Shown piece by piece: positions 9,109-17,748 of a DNA stretch of 64,000 bases (positions are counted from its first letter, which is position 1; each line of letters begins with the position of its first letter). The position numbers were made by a program, and so were the translations under genes. Location: NCBI RefSeq assembly GCF_019973615.1, contig NZ_AP024238.1, positions 1,674,001-1,738,000 on the forward strand, read 5' to 3'. The notes beneath the pieces are model-generated. The model was not told the DNA's origin. It saw nothing but the letters and a program-made list of their open reading frames with translations, and did no database searches. The stretch is from Rhodoferax lithotrophicus (GTDB lineage: Bacteria; Pseudomonadota; Gammaproteobacteria; Burkholderiales; Burkholderiaceae_C).

Positions 9109-10596
9109 TCAGTTTACTGCCGGTGGTTCATCGTGTGGCAAGTGAGCCCCACCTCCCAGAGCCTTGAACAGCGTAATCTGGTTTTGCAGGTAGGCCAGAC
9201 GGGTCTGAATAGCGCCTTGCTGGGCGGTGAACAGGCTGCGTTTGGCATCTAACGACTCCAACTGATTGGCTGCGCCATGGTCAAGACGCAGATGGGTCAA
9301 TTGGTTGCGTGCAGATTCTGTTGCCAGTAGCGCTTGGCTGGCTTGCACTTGTTGCACTAATGTCGCACGACTGGCAAGGGCATCTGCAACTTCGCGGAAA
9401 GCGCTTTGAATGGATTTCTCGTACTGCGCCACGGCCACATCGCGCGCTACTTGTGCTGCGTCCAGGGTGGCTTGGTTGCGCCCAGCATCAAAAATAGGCA
9501 AAAGCAGTTGTGGGGCCAATGTCCATCCCCAAAAGCCATTGTTGAACAGGTCATTGAGCGCTGTGCTGGCAGATCCCACGCCAGCCGTCAGGCTGATACG
9601 CGGGAAAAACGCTGCACGTGCGGCACCGATGTTGGCATGGCTGGCCTTGAGCAGTTGCTCGGCTTGGCGAATGTCGGGGCGACGGGTGAGCAAGTCTGAG
9701 GGCAAGCCAGCGGGCAATTCACTCAAATGGAGTTGCTCCAGGCGTGAGAGCTGTGAGGCGGTTGGCCGCTGAAGGTCCGCTTGGGTGGTGTCTGGAAGGG
9801 CTTGTCCCAGCAGCAGCGCCAAGGCGTTTTCGTCCAGGGCGCGCTGGCGCGTTTGTTGGGCCAGCGTGATGCGCGCACTTTCAAACAGGGTTTGTGCCAG
9901 ACGCTGATCCAACTCTGAGGCTGCACCATTTTGCAACTTAAGCTCTGTGAGTTGGAGTGACTCGGCGCGTGAATCGAGGGTTTGACGAGTCACTCGCAGC
10001 AACTCATCATCGGCCAGCAAGGCAAGCCAACTTTGCGCGACGGTGGAAATCAGGCTGATTTGGGCGGTCTGTGCTGCTTCAGAAGTGGCCAGAAATTGCG
10101 CTAGGGCCTGCTCTTTAAGACTGCTTACACGGCCAAAAAAATCCAGCTCATAGGCGGTCACGGTGAGTCCACCAGCGTAGGCGCTGTTGACTCCCCCATT
10201 GCTGTTGGGTGTACGTGAACCAGTGAGGGCAGCATTGACGGTAGGAAACAGATCTGCCCGACGAATCCCGAGTTGAGCTTTGGCCTGCTCCGTGTTAAGC
10301 ATGGCCACGCGCAGATCGCGGTTATTTTTGAGTGCGACTTCAATCAGTTGGCGCAAAGTAGGGTCGGTAAAGTAGCTTTGCCAGTCCATCGGCATGGTAC
10401 TTGACGCTGTTGTGGTTGCCGAGCCAGTGGTTCGATCAGTATCTGCACTCTGGGCTGATGCGGGCCACTGTGTTGTCACTGGTGCGGCAGGGCGCTCGTA
10501 ACTTGGCATCAGACTGCAGCCTGCTATAAAAATACTAGCTGCTAGTGCAGTAGCAGTAAGCGTTAGAGGTCTGAAAAATTCATAACCATTATTCAT
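9109..10596 (-). CDS. RND efflux outer-membrane lipoprotein (NodT/OprM family)
   Basis: This 495-residue TolC-like outer-membrane factor forms the exit duct of a tripartite efflux pump. A lipoprotein signal ends in IFIAGCSL, with the acylated Cys at residue 26. Two OEP-type repeat halves follow, with motifs such as TRRPDIRQAEQLLKA and GWTLAPQLLLPIFDAG. It overlaps the end of the pump gene by 8 nt in ATGAATAA, so translation is coupled. The signal-peptide DNA (10521-10580) is a copy of the dispersed palindromic element found elsewhere in the window, so residues FRPLTLTATALAAS are repeat-derived. It is the third gene of the adaptor-pump-duct operon. The family is certain, the substrates unknown. 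Confidence 0.93.
   Translation of the reverse strand: MNNGYEFFRPLTLTATALAASIFIAGCSLMPSYERPAAPVTTQWPASAQSADTDRTTGSATTTASSTMPMDWQSYFTDPTLRQLIEVALKNNRDLRVAMLNTEQAKAQLGIRRADLFPTVNAALTGSRTPNSNGGVNSAYAGGLTVTAYELDFFGRVSSLKEQALAQFLATSEAAQTAQISLISTVAQSWLALLADDELLRVTRQTLDSRAESLQLTELKLQNGAASELDQRLAQTLFESARITLAQQTRQRALDENALALLLGQALPDTTQADLQRPTASQLSRLEQLHLSELPAGLPSDLLTRRPDIRQAEQLLKASHANIGAARAAFFPRISLTAGVGSASTALNDLFNNGFWGWTLAPQLLLPIFDAGRNQATLDAAQVARDVAVAQYEKSIQSAFREVADALASRATLVQQVQASQALLATESARNQLTHLRLDHGAANQLESLDAKRSLFTAQQGAIQTRLAYLQNQITLFKALGGGAHLPHDEPPAVN
10521..10580 (-). repeat. Dispersed palindromic element, copy 1, inside the efflux lipoprotein signal peptide
   Basis: On the minus strand the sequence runs from an AATTTTTCAGACCTCTAACG-type left end to a GCTGCTAGTATTTTTATAGC-type right end, closely matching copies at 52154-52210 and 43675-43725. 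It lies in sense orientation inside the gene and is translated as FRPLTLTATALAASIFIAG. The frame is the same as in the other sense copies. Confidence 0.65.
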
Positions 10597-13500
10597 GTGT
10601 GTGCACTCCCATATGTGCTGCTTGTTCGGCGTGAATGGCTTGCTGACGTGGACTGTCCTTGAACAAGCTGCGCACCACTACAAAAAAGATCGGCACAAAC
10701 ACGACCGCCAGACTGGTTCCGGTCAGGATGCCCCCAATCACTCCGGTACCAATGGCGCGTTGGCTAGCCGAGCCCGCACCGGTGGACAAAGCCAATGGCA
10801 GCACGCCTAACGTGAAGGCCATCGAGGTCATGATGATCGGGCGAAAACGCAAATGAGCAGCCTCTAATGCAGAGGCAATCACACTCTTGCCTTGGGCCTG
10901 CAGGTCCTTGGCGAATTCGATAATCAATATGGCGTTTTTGGCGGACAGGCCGATGATGGTAATCAGGCCGACCTGGAAGTACACATCATTGGAGTAGGCG
11001 CGCAGCAGAGTAGCCACGATCACACCCAACACGCCCAGGGGTACCACCAGAATGACAGACAGTGGAATGGACCAGCTTTCATACAGCGCAGCCAAGCACA
11101 AAAACACTGACAAGATGGCAAAGCCATAAAGGATGATGGCTTGTGCACCAGCCAGTTTTTCCTCACGCGAAGTGCCCGTCCATTCAAAGCCAAATCCGGG
11201 TGGCAACTGACTGGCGAGTTGTTCCATCTCTGCCAAGGCAGCGCCTGTGCTGTAGCCGGGGGCCGCACTGCCACTGATACGCATGGCAGGGTAGCCGTTG
11301 TAACGCACAGTTTGCATAGCACCCGTCACCCAACGTGTGCTGGTGAAGGCTGAGAGGGGCACCATTTGACCTTTGTTGTTGGTCACATTGAGTTTCAGCA
11401 AGTCCTCTGGCTGCATGCGTGTGGGGGCATCCGCTTGTACGACTACGCGTTGCAGACGTCCATTGTTGGGGAAGTCGTTGGCATATGTTGAACCCAAAGC
11501 GGTAGAGATGGTGGTGTTGAGGGCATCAAACCCAACACCCAGTGCACTGGCTTTGTCCCGATCAATGTCCAGTTGCAACTGAGGCGCATCTTCAAGACCA
11601 TCGGGTCGCACTTGTGTCAAAACTTTGCTCTTACTGGCCATGCCAAGCAACTGGTTGCGTGCACCCAACAAGGCCTCGTGTCCCAGTCCTGCGCGGTCCT
11701 GCAAACGGAAAGCAAAACCCGAGGATGCGCCCAGCTCTGGAATGGGTGGGGGGCTTAATGGAAAGATGAACGCGTCGCGGATGCCCATCAGTGCGCCAAA
11801 AGCTCGCCCAGCCAGAGCTTGGGCTGAACTGGTTGGCCCTGCTCGCTCTGACCAGTCTTTGAGAGTGACAAACGCCAGGGCAGCGTTTTGTCCTTGACCT
11901 GAGAAACTGAAGCCCAGCACACTGACCATACCCTGCACTTCAGGTTGTTTCAACATGAAACCTTCCACCTGTTGCATAACGGCCAGCGTGCGGCCTTGTG
12001 TGGCACCCGGGGGCAGTTGCACGTTGACCAGCATCGTGCCTTGATCTTCGTTGGGCAAAAATGAAGTTGGCAAGCGTTGATACATCCAGGCAGCCCCCGC
12101 AAGGATAGCTAGGTAAATTACCAGATAACGTGCAGCACGTGGCAATAGTTTGGCAACGCCGCTTTCGTAGCTTTTGGCAGTTTTGGAAAAGCCGCGGTTA
12201 AACCAACCAAAAAAGCCGCTTTTGGCATGGTGGTGCCCGGCTTCTACCGGCTTGAGCAGCGTAGCGCACAAAGCTGGAGTAAGTGAAAGTGCCAAAAATG
12301 CAGAGAAGGCGATGGAGGTGCCCATGACCGCCGCAAACTGGCGGTAGATGTTGCCGATGGAGCCGCTGAAGAAGGCCAGTGGCACAAATACCGAGATCAA
12401 TACCACCGTCACACCAATGATGGCTCCGGAAATCTGACCCATGGCTTTGCGGGTGGCCTGCAAGGGCGGCAGGCCTTCCTCGCTCATGATGCGTTCGACG
12501 TTTTCGACCACCACAATCGCATCGTCTACCACGATGCCGATCACCAGCACCATGGCAAACATGGTCAATACGTTGATGGAAAAGCCCATTGCCAACAAGG
12601 TGGCAAAGGTACCCAGCAGGGCCACCGGAACCACCAAGGTTGGGATCAGGGTGTAGCGCCAGTCCTGCAAAAACAAAAACATCACCAGAAACACCAGAAC
12701 AATGGCTTCCAGTAAGGTTTCGGCGACTTGGCGCAGCGAGGTATCAATGAACCTTGAGCTGTCGTAGGGAATCGTCCAGGTCATGCCCTTGGGAAAGAAT
12801 TTTTCTAGCTCGGTCATGCGAGCACGTACCGCCTTGGCTGTAGCCAGGGCGTTACCGCTGGGTGAGAGCTGTACACCAATGCCGGTGGAAGGTTTGCCAT
12901 TGAGCCGTGCTGAGGTGGCATAAGCCTGGGCACCAAGTTCAATACGTGCCACGTCTTTGAGGCGCACGCTGGAGCCATCGGTATTGGCCCGCAACACCAC
13001 GTTGCCAAACTGAGTCACGCTAGTGAGCTGGCCATCTACCACAACGGTGGCTGCGATGCCTTGACCTGCCACGTTGGGCAGACTGCCAATTTCACCTGCC
13101 GATACTTGCGCGTTTTGTGCACGAATGGCGGCGGTAACCTCGCTTGCTGACAGGTTGTAGCCTTGCAGCTTGGCTGGGTCGATCCAGATACGCATGGCGC
13201 GTTCGGTGCCAAACAATTGCGCCTGTCCTACGCCGGGAAGTCGTTGTAGCTCAGGCACGATGCTGCGTGAGGCGTAGTCGCCCAAAGCCACGGGATCAAG
13301 CTTGGGATCATCAGAGGAGAGAATAGCAAACAGCAGGAAGTTGCTGCGTGACTTGTCCACGCGAACGCCTTGCTGCGTTACTGCCGAGGGTAGGCGAGGT
13401 GTAGCACGGCTTAAACGATTTTGCACATCCACTTGTGCCAGATCGGGGTTGGTTCCAGGTTGAAAGCTCAGTGTGATGTTGCCAGTGCCGTTGGCTTGCG

Positions 13501-13744
13501 CTACCGACTCCATATAGATCAGGCCGGGTGAACCGTTCATTTCCTGTTCGATGATCGAAAGCACGCTGTCTTCCAGGGTTTGTGCCGAGGCACCAGGGTA
13601 AGTGGCTGCGATCACGATGGATGGTGGAGCCACAGGCGGGTATTGGGCTATGGGTAATTGGGTGATGGATACTGAACCTATCACGATGATGAACAGCGCA
13701 ATGACCCAGGCAAAGATGGGTCGATCAATGAAGAATTTCGCCAT
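10589..13744 (-). CDS. RND multidrug efflux pump, inner-membrane subunit (AcrB/MexB, HAE1 family)
   Basis: This 1051-residue proton-driven pump starts MAKFFIDRPIFAWVIALFII, the typical first transmembrane helix. The proton-relay pair DD appears in VIGIVVDDAIVVVEN in TM4. Periplasmic porter-domain sequences include SPGLIYMESVAQANGTG and the hoisting-loop region. The C-terminus ends in an Ala/His-rich cytoplasmic tail. Length matches AcrB (1049). It forms a trimer that takes up amphipathic compounds from the periplasm and outer leaflet and passes them to the duct encoded just downstream. The adaptor gene lies 12 nt upstream and the duct gene overlaps by 8 nt, so all three are one operon. Regulation is probably by the divergent AcrR-like repressor. 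Confidence 0.96.
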   Translation of the reverse strand: MAKFFIDRPIFAWVIALFIIVIGSVSITQLPIAQYPPVAPPSIVIAATYPGASAQTLEDSVLSIIEQEMNGSPGLIYMESVAQANGTGNITLSFQPGTNPDLAQVDVQNRLSRATPRLPSAVTQQGVRVDKSRSNFLLFAILSSDDPKLDPVALGDYASRSIVPELQRLPGVGQAQLFGTERAMRIWIDPAKLQGYNLSASEVTAAIRAQNAQVSAGEIGSLPNVAGQGIAATVVVDGQLTSVTQFGNVVLRANTDGSSVRLKDVARIELGAQAYATSARLNGKPSTGIGVQLSPSGNALATAKAVRARMTELEKFFPKGMTWTIPYDSSRFIDTSLRQVAETLLEAIVLVFLVMFLFLQDWRYTLIPTLVVPVALLGTFATLLAMGFSINVLTMFAMVLVIGIVVDDAIVVVENVERIMSEEGLPPLQATRKAMGQISGAIIGVTVVLISVFVPLAFFSGSIGNIYRQFAAVMGTSIAFSAFLALSLTPALCATLLKPVEAGHHHAKSGFFGWFNRGFSKTAKSYESGVAKLLPRAARYLVIYLAILAGAAWMYQRLPTSFLPNEDQGTMLVNVQLPPGATQGRTLAVMQQVEGFMLKQPEVQGMVSVLGFSFSGQGQNAALAFVTLKDWSERAGPTSSAQALAGRAFGALMGIRDAFIFPLSPPPIPELGASSGFAFRLQDRAGLGHEALLGARNQLLGMASKSKVLTQVRPDGLEDAPQLQLDIDRDKASALGVGFDALNTTISTALGSTYANDFPNNGRLQRVVVQADAPTRMQPEDLLKLNVTNNKGQMVPLSAFTSTRWVTGAMQTVRYNGYPAMRISGSAAPGYSTGAALAEMEQLASQLPPGFGFEWTGTSREEKLAGAQAIILYGFAILSVFLCLAALYESWSIPLSVILVVPLGVLGVIVATLLRAYSNDVYFQVGLITIIGLSAKNAILIIEFAKDLQAQGKSVIASALEAAHLRFRPIIMTSMAFTLGVLPLALSTGAGSASQRAIGTGVIGGILTGTSLAVVFVPIFFVVVRSLFKDSPRQQAIHAEQAAHMGVHTHE

Positions 13745-13756
13745 GGAATGGACTCC

Positions 13757-15040
13757 TTAGCGTGCCGCACTGGCGGGTGACGTGGCAGCCGAGACCGTGC
13801 CGACGGGTGAACTGGCCGTCTTGGCAGGTGCAGCACCGGACGCTTGCCATGGCACAGGCTTGACGGGGGCTCCAGCGCGTAGTTTCTGGAAGCCGTCTAC
13901 CATTACTTGATCACCATTTTGCAAACCGTTCAGGATCACCCACTCGCCGCTTTGCTGGCCCCCAACCTTGATTGGGCGAGGGCTGACTTTGCCGTCCGTG
14001 TCGACCACCATTACCGAGTCACCTTGTGGTGTGCGTGTCACCGCCTGTTGTGGCAGCGTGATGGCATTGCTGATTTGGGCTTGTTCAAGCCGCACACGTA
14101 CAAACAGACCTGGCAGTAAGATTCCATTGGGGTTGGGTACCTCGGCGCGCAGGGTGATCTGGCCGCTGGTGCTGTCCACAGTCAGATCTGAGAAGAGGAG
14201 CTTGCCGGGCTTGGCGTATTCGGTGCCATCTTCCAGTACCACTTTTACGCTGGCCGCCTGGTTGCCTGCGCGCTTGAGTTGGCCGGACTCCATGGCTCGG
14301 CGCAGTTTCATGACTTCAGCGGCGGATTGGGTGAAGTTGATGTACATGGGATCAATCTGCTGCACTAGGGCCATGGGTGTGGCCTCACCTTGGCCGACCA
14401 GAGCGCCTTCTGTGACCAGTGCGCGGCCAATGCGCCCACTGATGGGCGAAGTGATTGCTGCATAACCTAAGTTAATACGAGCCGTTTGCTCGGTTGCTTT
14501 AGCCACGGCCACGTCGGCAGCAGCGAGTTTTTGGGCTGCCTGTGCGTTAATAAATTCCTGTTGGCTGATGGCTTTAGCTTCGATCAGCGGTTTGAATCGC
14601 TCGGCTTGCGCGGAGGTCTGCATCAAATTGGCCTCTGCTTTTGTTACCGATGCCTGGGCACTGGCCAGTGTGGCCTGATAGGGACTGGCATCAATCTGAA
14701 ACAGGGCTTGGCCTGCTTGTACCGCGCTACCTTCAATAAACAATCTTTTTTGCACAATACCTGCGACGCGTGCCCGCACCTGAGCTATGCGCGAGGCTTC
14801 TAGTCGACCTGGCAATTCGGTAACCAGACCAACATCACCTGTTTTGACAGTGACGACTCCCACTTGAGCGGGTGGAGGAGTGCCACCTAGCCCGCCAGAA
14901 TCTCCCGTGGGGGTGCTTGGGCTACAGGCTGCCAGCATCAGGGTCAACCCTAATGTCAGAGCCGTGGGTGTCCATGAGTGGGGGCTAGATGTGGTTTGTT
15001 TGGGAGGTAAGTACAAAGCTTGGATGCAGGCATGCGGCAT
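13757..15040 (-). CDS. RND efflux periplasmic adaptor (AcrA/MexA family)
   Basis: This 427-residue adaptor is a lipoprotein: an N-terminal hydrophobic stretch ends in LTLMLAACSPS, giving lipidation at Cys. The order is lipoyl half (VTELPGRLEASRIAQVRARV), a coiled-coil hairpin with Ala/Gln-rich heptads (ASVTKAEANLMQTSAQAERF), then beta-barrel and membrane-proximal domains ending in ITLPQQAVTRTPQGDSVMVV. I chose the ATG at 15040 because an AGGA sits 8-11 nt upstream; the open frame allows one 10 codons earlier. It bridges pump and duct in the periplasm. It is the first gene of the operon and faces the TetR-type regulator across a 139-nt operator region. Confidence 0.93.
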   Translation of the reverse strand: MPHACIQALYLPPKQTTSSPHSWTPTALTLGLTLMLAACSPSTPTGDSGGLGGTPPPAQVGVVTVKTGDVGLVTELPGRLEASRIAQVRARVAGIVQKRLFIEGSAVQAGQALFQIDASPYQATLASAQASVTKAEANLMQTSAQAERFKPLIEAKAISQQEFINAQAAQKLAAADVAVAKATEQTARINLGYAAITSPISGRIGRALVTEGALVGQGEATPMALVQQIDPMYINFTQSAAEVMKLRRAMESGQLKRAGNQAASVKVVLEDGTEYAKPGKLLFSDLTVDSTSGQITLRAEVPNPNGILLPGLFVRVRLEQAQISNAITLPQQAVTRTPQGDSVMVVDTDGKVSPRPIKVGGQQSGEWVILNGLQNGDQVMVDGFQKLRAGAPVKPVPWQASGAAPAKTASSPVGTVSAATSPASAAR

Positions 15041-15110
15041 GATTGAATTCCTGGAAAAAAGAAAGCCCATGGCAGGGCATCAGCAGGTCAACGAAAAATC
15101 GAAGGTAACT

Positions 15111-15138
15111 TTGATTTTTGATGAAGTATACATACAAT
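15111..15138 (+). promoter_or_regulatory. Predicted promoter of the TetR/AcrR regulator
   Basis: TTGATT (15111-15116) and TACAAT (15133-15138) are 16 bp apart, 42 nt before the regulator ATG. The -10 lies inside the palindromic operator at 15126-15152, which fits autorepression. Confidence 0.5.
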
Positions 15139-15152
15139 GATGAATGTATACA
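15126..15152. promoter_or_regulatory. AcrR-box-like palindromic operator in the divergent efflux/regulator region
   Basis: Arms GTATACAT (15126-15133) and ATGTATAC (15144-15151) are perfectly inverted around a 10-bp spacer. The 24-bp core at 15129-15152 begins TACATACA and contains TGAATGTAT in the second half, matching the E. coli AcrR operator as I remember it at 19 of 24 positions. It overlaps the predicted regulator -10, and a minus-strand TATACT (15130-15125) at its left edge could serve the pump operon. Confidence 0.75.
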
Positions 15153-15179
15153 GATCAGTCCTTTACAAGACAATAAATC

Positions 15180-15842
15180 ATGGCCCGCCGTACCAAAGAG
15201 GATGCCCAGCACACACGCCAACAGTTGCTGGAGGCAGCGCAGCGCGTTTTTGCGGAAAAGGGGGTGTCACGTACATCATTACAAGACATTGCACTTGCTG
15301 CGGGAGTGACGCGTGGGGCAATCTATTGGCATTTCAAAAACAAGGCGGAGTTGTTCAACGCAATGATGGACAGTGCCATCTTGCCGATGGAGCGGACGTT
15401 GCAAAGCATAGGGCATGATGCAGAACAAGATCCGTTGGTTGAGTTGGAGAATGCAATGTTGCAGTCCCTGCGCAGCATTGAAGATGATGAGCGCACGCGT
15501 GCCATTTTTGAGGTGGCCACAATGAAAGTGGAGTACGTGGATGAGTTGCTGGCGGTAAAGCAAAGGCACGTCAAGTGTTCGGTAGATACCACGGAGCAGA
15601 TGCAACGCAGTCTGCAAAAAGCTGTTACGCGGCGCGCCATTACCTTGACTGTGTCGACAGCCGATGCGGCTCGGGGTTTACATGCGCTGATGGCGGGACT
15701 GATTCACACCTGGATGCTTGATCCTTTATCGTTCAAACTGGTGGCAGTGGCGCAGGTGGCGATTCGTACTTACTTAAGAGGTTTAGGGCAGTTCGTTCGA
15801 CCGGGTGCTGTTGATATCCTGATGGTCAAGAATTCGGAATAA
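15180..15842 (+). CDS. TetR/AcrR-family repressor of the adjacent efflux pump
   Basis: This 220-residue regulator has an N-terminal TetR DNA-binding domain (MARRTKEDAQHTRQQLLEAA, helix-turn-helix around TSLQDIALAAGVTRGAIYWHF, residues 33-53) and an AcrR/TtgR-type ligand-binding C-terminal domain. It is divergent from the adaptor-pump-duct operon and an AcrR-like palindrome lies between, so it most likely represses the pump and itself and is released by pump substrates. The start at 15180 has no strong ribosome binding site but begins with the conserved MARRTKE sequence. Ligands cannot be read from the sequence. Confidence 0.92.
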   Translation: MARRTKEDAQHTRQQLLEAAQRVFAEKGVSRTSLQDIALAAGVTRGAIYWHFKNKAELFNAMMDSAILPMERTLQSIGHDAEQDPLVELENAMLQSLRSIEDDERTRAIFEVATMKVEYVDELLAVKQRHVKCSVDTTEQMQRSLQKAVTRRAITLTVSTADAARGLHALMAGLIHTWMLDPLSFKLVAVAQVAIRTYLRGLGQFVRPGAVDILMVKNSE

Positions 15843-15875
15843 TGCCGAAAGGCTTCAAGCACGGACTTAAGCGGC

Positions 15876-15893
15876 TCAGGATGACTCCTGAGT
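15876..15893. other. Small hairpin after the TetR gene
   Basis: CTCAGGA (15876-15882) and TCCTGAG (15887-15893) pair over 7 bp around TGAC, preceded by a GCC-GAAA-GGC mini-hairpin at 15845-15854. There is no U-tract, so termination at this point is only a guess. Confidence 0.3.
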
Positions 15894-15960
15894 TGAGTAA
15901 ATAGTTGAATACTTCATCCCCTTTGTCAGGGGGTGGATTGATCCTCTAAACTTGCCTACT

Positions 15961-17040
15961 ATGGCAAAAGACTACTGCGTATTGGGAATTGAGTCCTCGT
16001 GTGATGAAACAGGGGTTGCGTTGGTGCAAGTGACAGATCAACGTTTGCCGGTATTGCTGGCGCATGCGCTTTACAGTCAGATTGAAATGCATCAAGCTTA
16101 TGGAGGCGTAGTGCCTGAGCTAGCCAGTCGCGATCACATTCGCCGTGTGCTGCCACTGACAACAGAGGTGATGTCGGCATCTGGCAAGTCTTTGTCGGAT
16201 GTTGATGTGGTGGCTTTTACCCGTGGGCCAGGTCTGGCTGGCGCATTGTTGGTGGGGGCTGGGGTGGCCTGTGCGCTAGGTGCTGCATTGGGTAAACCTG
16301 TGCTGGGTGTGCATCACTTGGAGGGGCATTTACTGTCTCCATTCTTGAGCAATGATCCACCTGAGTTTCCGTTTGTTGCCTTGCTTGTCTCGGGAGGGCA
16401 TACGCAGTTGATGCGGGTCGATGGGGTTGGGTGTTATCAAGTTTTAGGTGAGACAATTGACGATGCAGCGGGCGAGGCGTTTGATAAATCTGCCAAGTTA
16501 TTAGGTTTGGGTTATCCGGGTGGGTCAGCCTTGTCCGAATTGGCGGAAATGGGTAACTCTGCTGCATATAAATTGCCACGTCCTTTGTTGCACAGCGGTG
16601 ATTTGGACTTTTCGTTTGCAGGACTGAAAACAGCGGTGATGGTGCAGGCGAAAAAGTGCGCTATGGCGCAGGGCTGTGCTGTGGAAGCTTTGCCGCATGT
16701 GGTGTTGGCTGATTTGGCCTCGTCTACCCAGGCGGCGATTGTTGAAGTGTTGGTGAAAAAGTCGTTGGCCGCGTTGATGCGGACGCAGCTGAAACGCTTG
16801 GTTGTGGCTGGCGGCGTGGGGGCTAACCGAGACTTGCGCGCTCAGCTCAATGCCGAGTGTAAAAAGCGTCAGGTGTGTGTGCATTACCCGGAATTGCATT
16901 TGTGTACTGACAACGGAGCCATGATCGCCATGGCCGCAGCGATGCGTCTACAGTCAGGCATACAAATACCTAGCGAGGTTTATGCTTTTGATGTCAAACC
17001 GCGCTGGCCACTGGATGCAATACAAGCTGTGGACGCATAA
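15961..17040 (+). CDS. tsaD: tRNA N6-adenosine threonylcarbamoyltransferase TsaD
   Basis: This 359-residue ASKHA-fold enzyme transfers threonylcarbamoyl to A37 of tRNAs decoding ANN codons, with TsaB and TsaE as partners. The N-terminus [15 protein letters not shown] is diagnostic. The metal-binding histidines sit in [10 protein letters not shown], and the nucleotide-binding signatures include [23 protein letters not shown] and [10 protein letters not shown] placed the start at the ATG 15961 (MAKDYCVLG); an in-frame TTG three codons upstream is the alternative. No clear Shine-Dalgarno is present. It is followed by a perfect 9-bp hairpin at 17097-17121 and then rpsO. Confidence 0.95.
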   Translation: MAKDYCVLGIESSCDETGVALVQVTDQRLPVLLAHALYSQIEMHQAYGGVVPELASRDHIRRVLPLTTEVMSASGKSLSDVDVVAFTRGPGLAGALLVGAGVACALGAALGKPVLGVHHLEGHLLSPFLSNDPPEFPFVALLVSGGHTQLMRVDGVGCYQVLGETIDDAAGEAFDKSAKLLGLGYPGGSALSELAEMGNSAAYKLPRPLLHSGDLDFSFAGLKTAVMVQAKKCAMAQGCAVEALPHVVLADLASSTQAAIVEVLVKKSLAALMRTQLKRLVVAGGVGANRDLRAQLNAECKKRQVCVHYPELHLCTDNGAMIAMAAAMRLQSGIQIPSEVYAFDVKPRWPLDAIQAVDA

Positions 17041-17096
17041 GTTATGTGTTGCAGATAAACGCTGATCTTTAGACGCACTTATGTTGACGTGTTGAT

Positions 17097-17121
17097 GGTC
17101 ACTGCGCCAAATGCAGTGACC
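17097..17121. other. Perfect 9-bp hairpin downstream of tsaD
   Basis: GGTCACTGC (17097-17105) and GCAGTGACC (17113-17121) enclose a 7-nt loop. It lies about 57 nt after the tsaD stop. No U-tract follows, so it may mark a transcript end processed by exonucleases rather than a classic terminator. Confidence 0.5.
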
Positions 17122-17219
17122 TCAAGGTGGCTCATACGATGGTTTGTGGGGTTATCCGCAAAAAGCTTGCTTTGAAGAATTGGCTACAATCGAAGGCTCT
17201 GCACATTGCAGACAATGCA

Positions 17220-17246
17220 CGTCAGGTGCAGTTCCAGCGCCTGACG
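17220..17246 (+). promoter_or_regulatory. Stem-loop in the rpsO leader
   Basis: CGTCAGGTGC (17220-17229) pairs with GCGCCTGACG (17237-17246) with one G-U, 27 nt upstream of the rpsO ATG. A TACAAT at 17185-17190 is a likely -10 for rpsO. Ribosomal protein S15 is autoregulated through leader structure in several bacteria; that this stem serves that role is inference. Confidence 0.4.
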
Positions 17247-17272
17247 CAAGTTTAATTTCAACAGGAAAAATC

Positions 17273-17539
17273 ATGATTGCATCCAGTATCAAAGCTGCCG
17301 TTGTCAAAGACAACGCACGTTCCGCCGGTGACACCGGTAGCCCTGAAGTTCAAGTGGCCTTGCTGACCGCTCGTATCAATGAATTGATGCCCCACTTCAA
17401 AACTCATGCCAAGGATCACCATGGTCGCCGTGGTCTGCTGCGTATGGTGAGCCGTCGCCGCAAACTGCTCGATTACCTCAAGGGTAAGGATGCAGACCGT
17501 TATGTTGCGCTGATCGCCAAGCTGGGTCTGCGCAAGTAA
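17273..17539 (+). CDS. rpsO: 30S ribosomal protein S15
   Basis: This 88-residue primary 16S rRNA-binding protein contains the family hallmarks [17 protein letters not shown] and [21 protein letters not shown]. The start is the ATG at 17273 behind AGGA (17263-17266); the open frame extends 43 codons further upstream but that would translate the leader hairpin. S15 nucleates the platform of the small subunit. It is followed by an intrinsic terminator and then pnp, the usual rpsO-pnp pair, with pnp reached by read-through or its own promoter. Confidence 0.97.
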   Translation: MIASSIKAAVVKDNARSAGDTGSPEVQVALLTARINELMPHFKTHAKDHHGRRGLLRMVSRRRKLLDYLKGKDADRYVALIAKLGLRK

Positions 17540-17557
17540 TTGGTTTAAAAGAATGGC

Positions 17558-17595
17558 AAACGCCTGAGTTAGGTCACTAGCTCAGGCGTTTTTTA
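17558..17595 (+). terminator. Rho-independent terminator after rpsO
   Basis: AAACGCCTGAG (17558-17568) pairs with CTCAGGCGTTT (17581-17591) around a 12-nt loop and runs into TTTTTT. It follows the rpsO stop by about 20 nt. Confidence 0.85.
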
Positions 17596-17628
17596 CTTCG
17601 GAGACGGCAAAAACACAAGCGAAGCTGT

Positions 17629-17675
17629 GTCATTCCAAAGCTTTTGACCTCGGCGGGGTAAATCTTTGGAATGGC
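17629..17675 (+). promoter_or_regulatory. Stem-loop in the pnp leader
   Basis: CATTCCAAAG (17631-17640) and CTTTGGAATG (17664-17673) are perfect inverted arms, extendable by a wobble and a G-C pair, 75 nt before the pnp start. E. coli pnp has an RNase III-cleaved leader stem through which PNPase represses itself; an equivalent role here is inferred from position. Confidence 0.5.
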
Positions 17676-17748
17676 ATCGTGTTCTGTGTTGCGGCTTCCG
17701 GGCTTCGGTGGGGTGGCCTGCATCCCCCAAATTCTCAGGAGATAGCTC

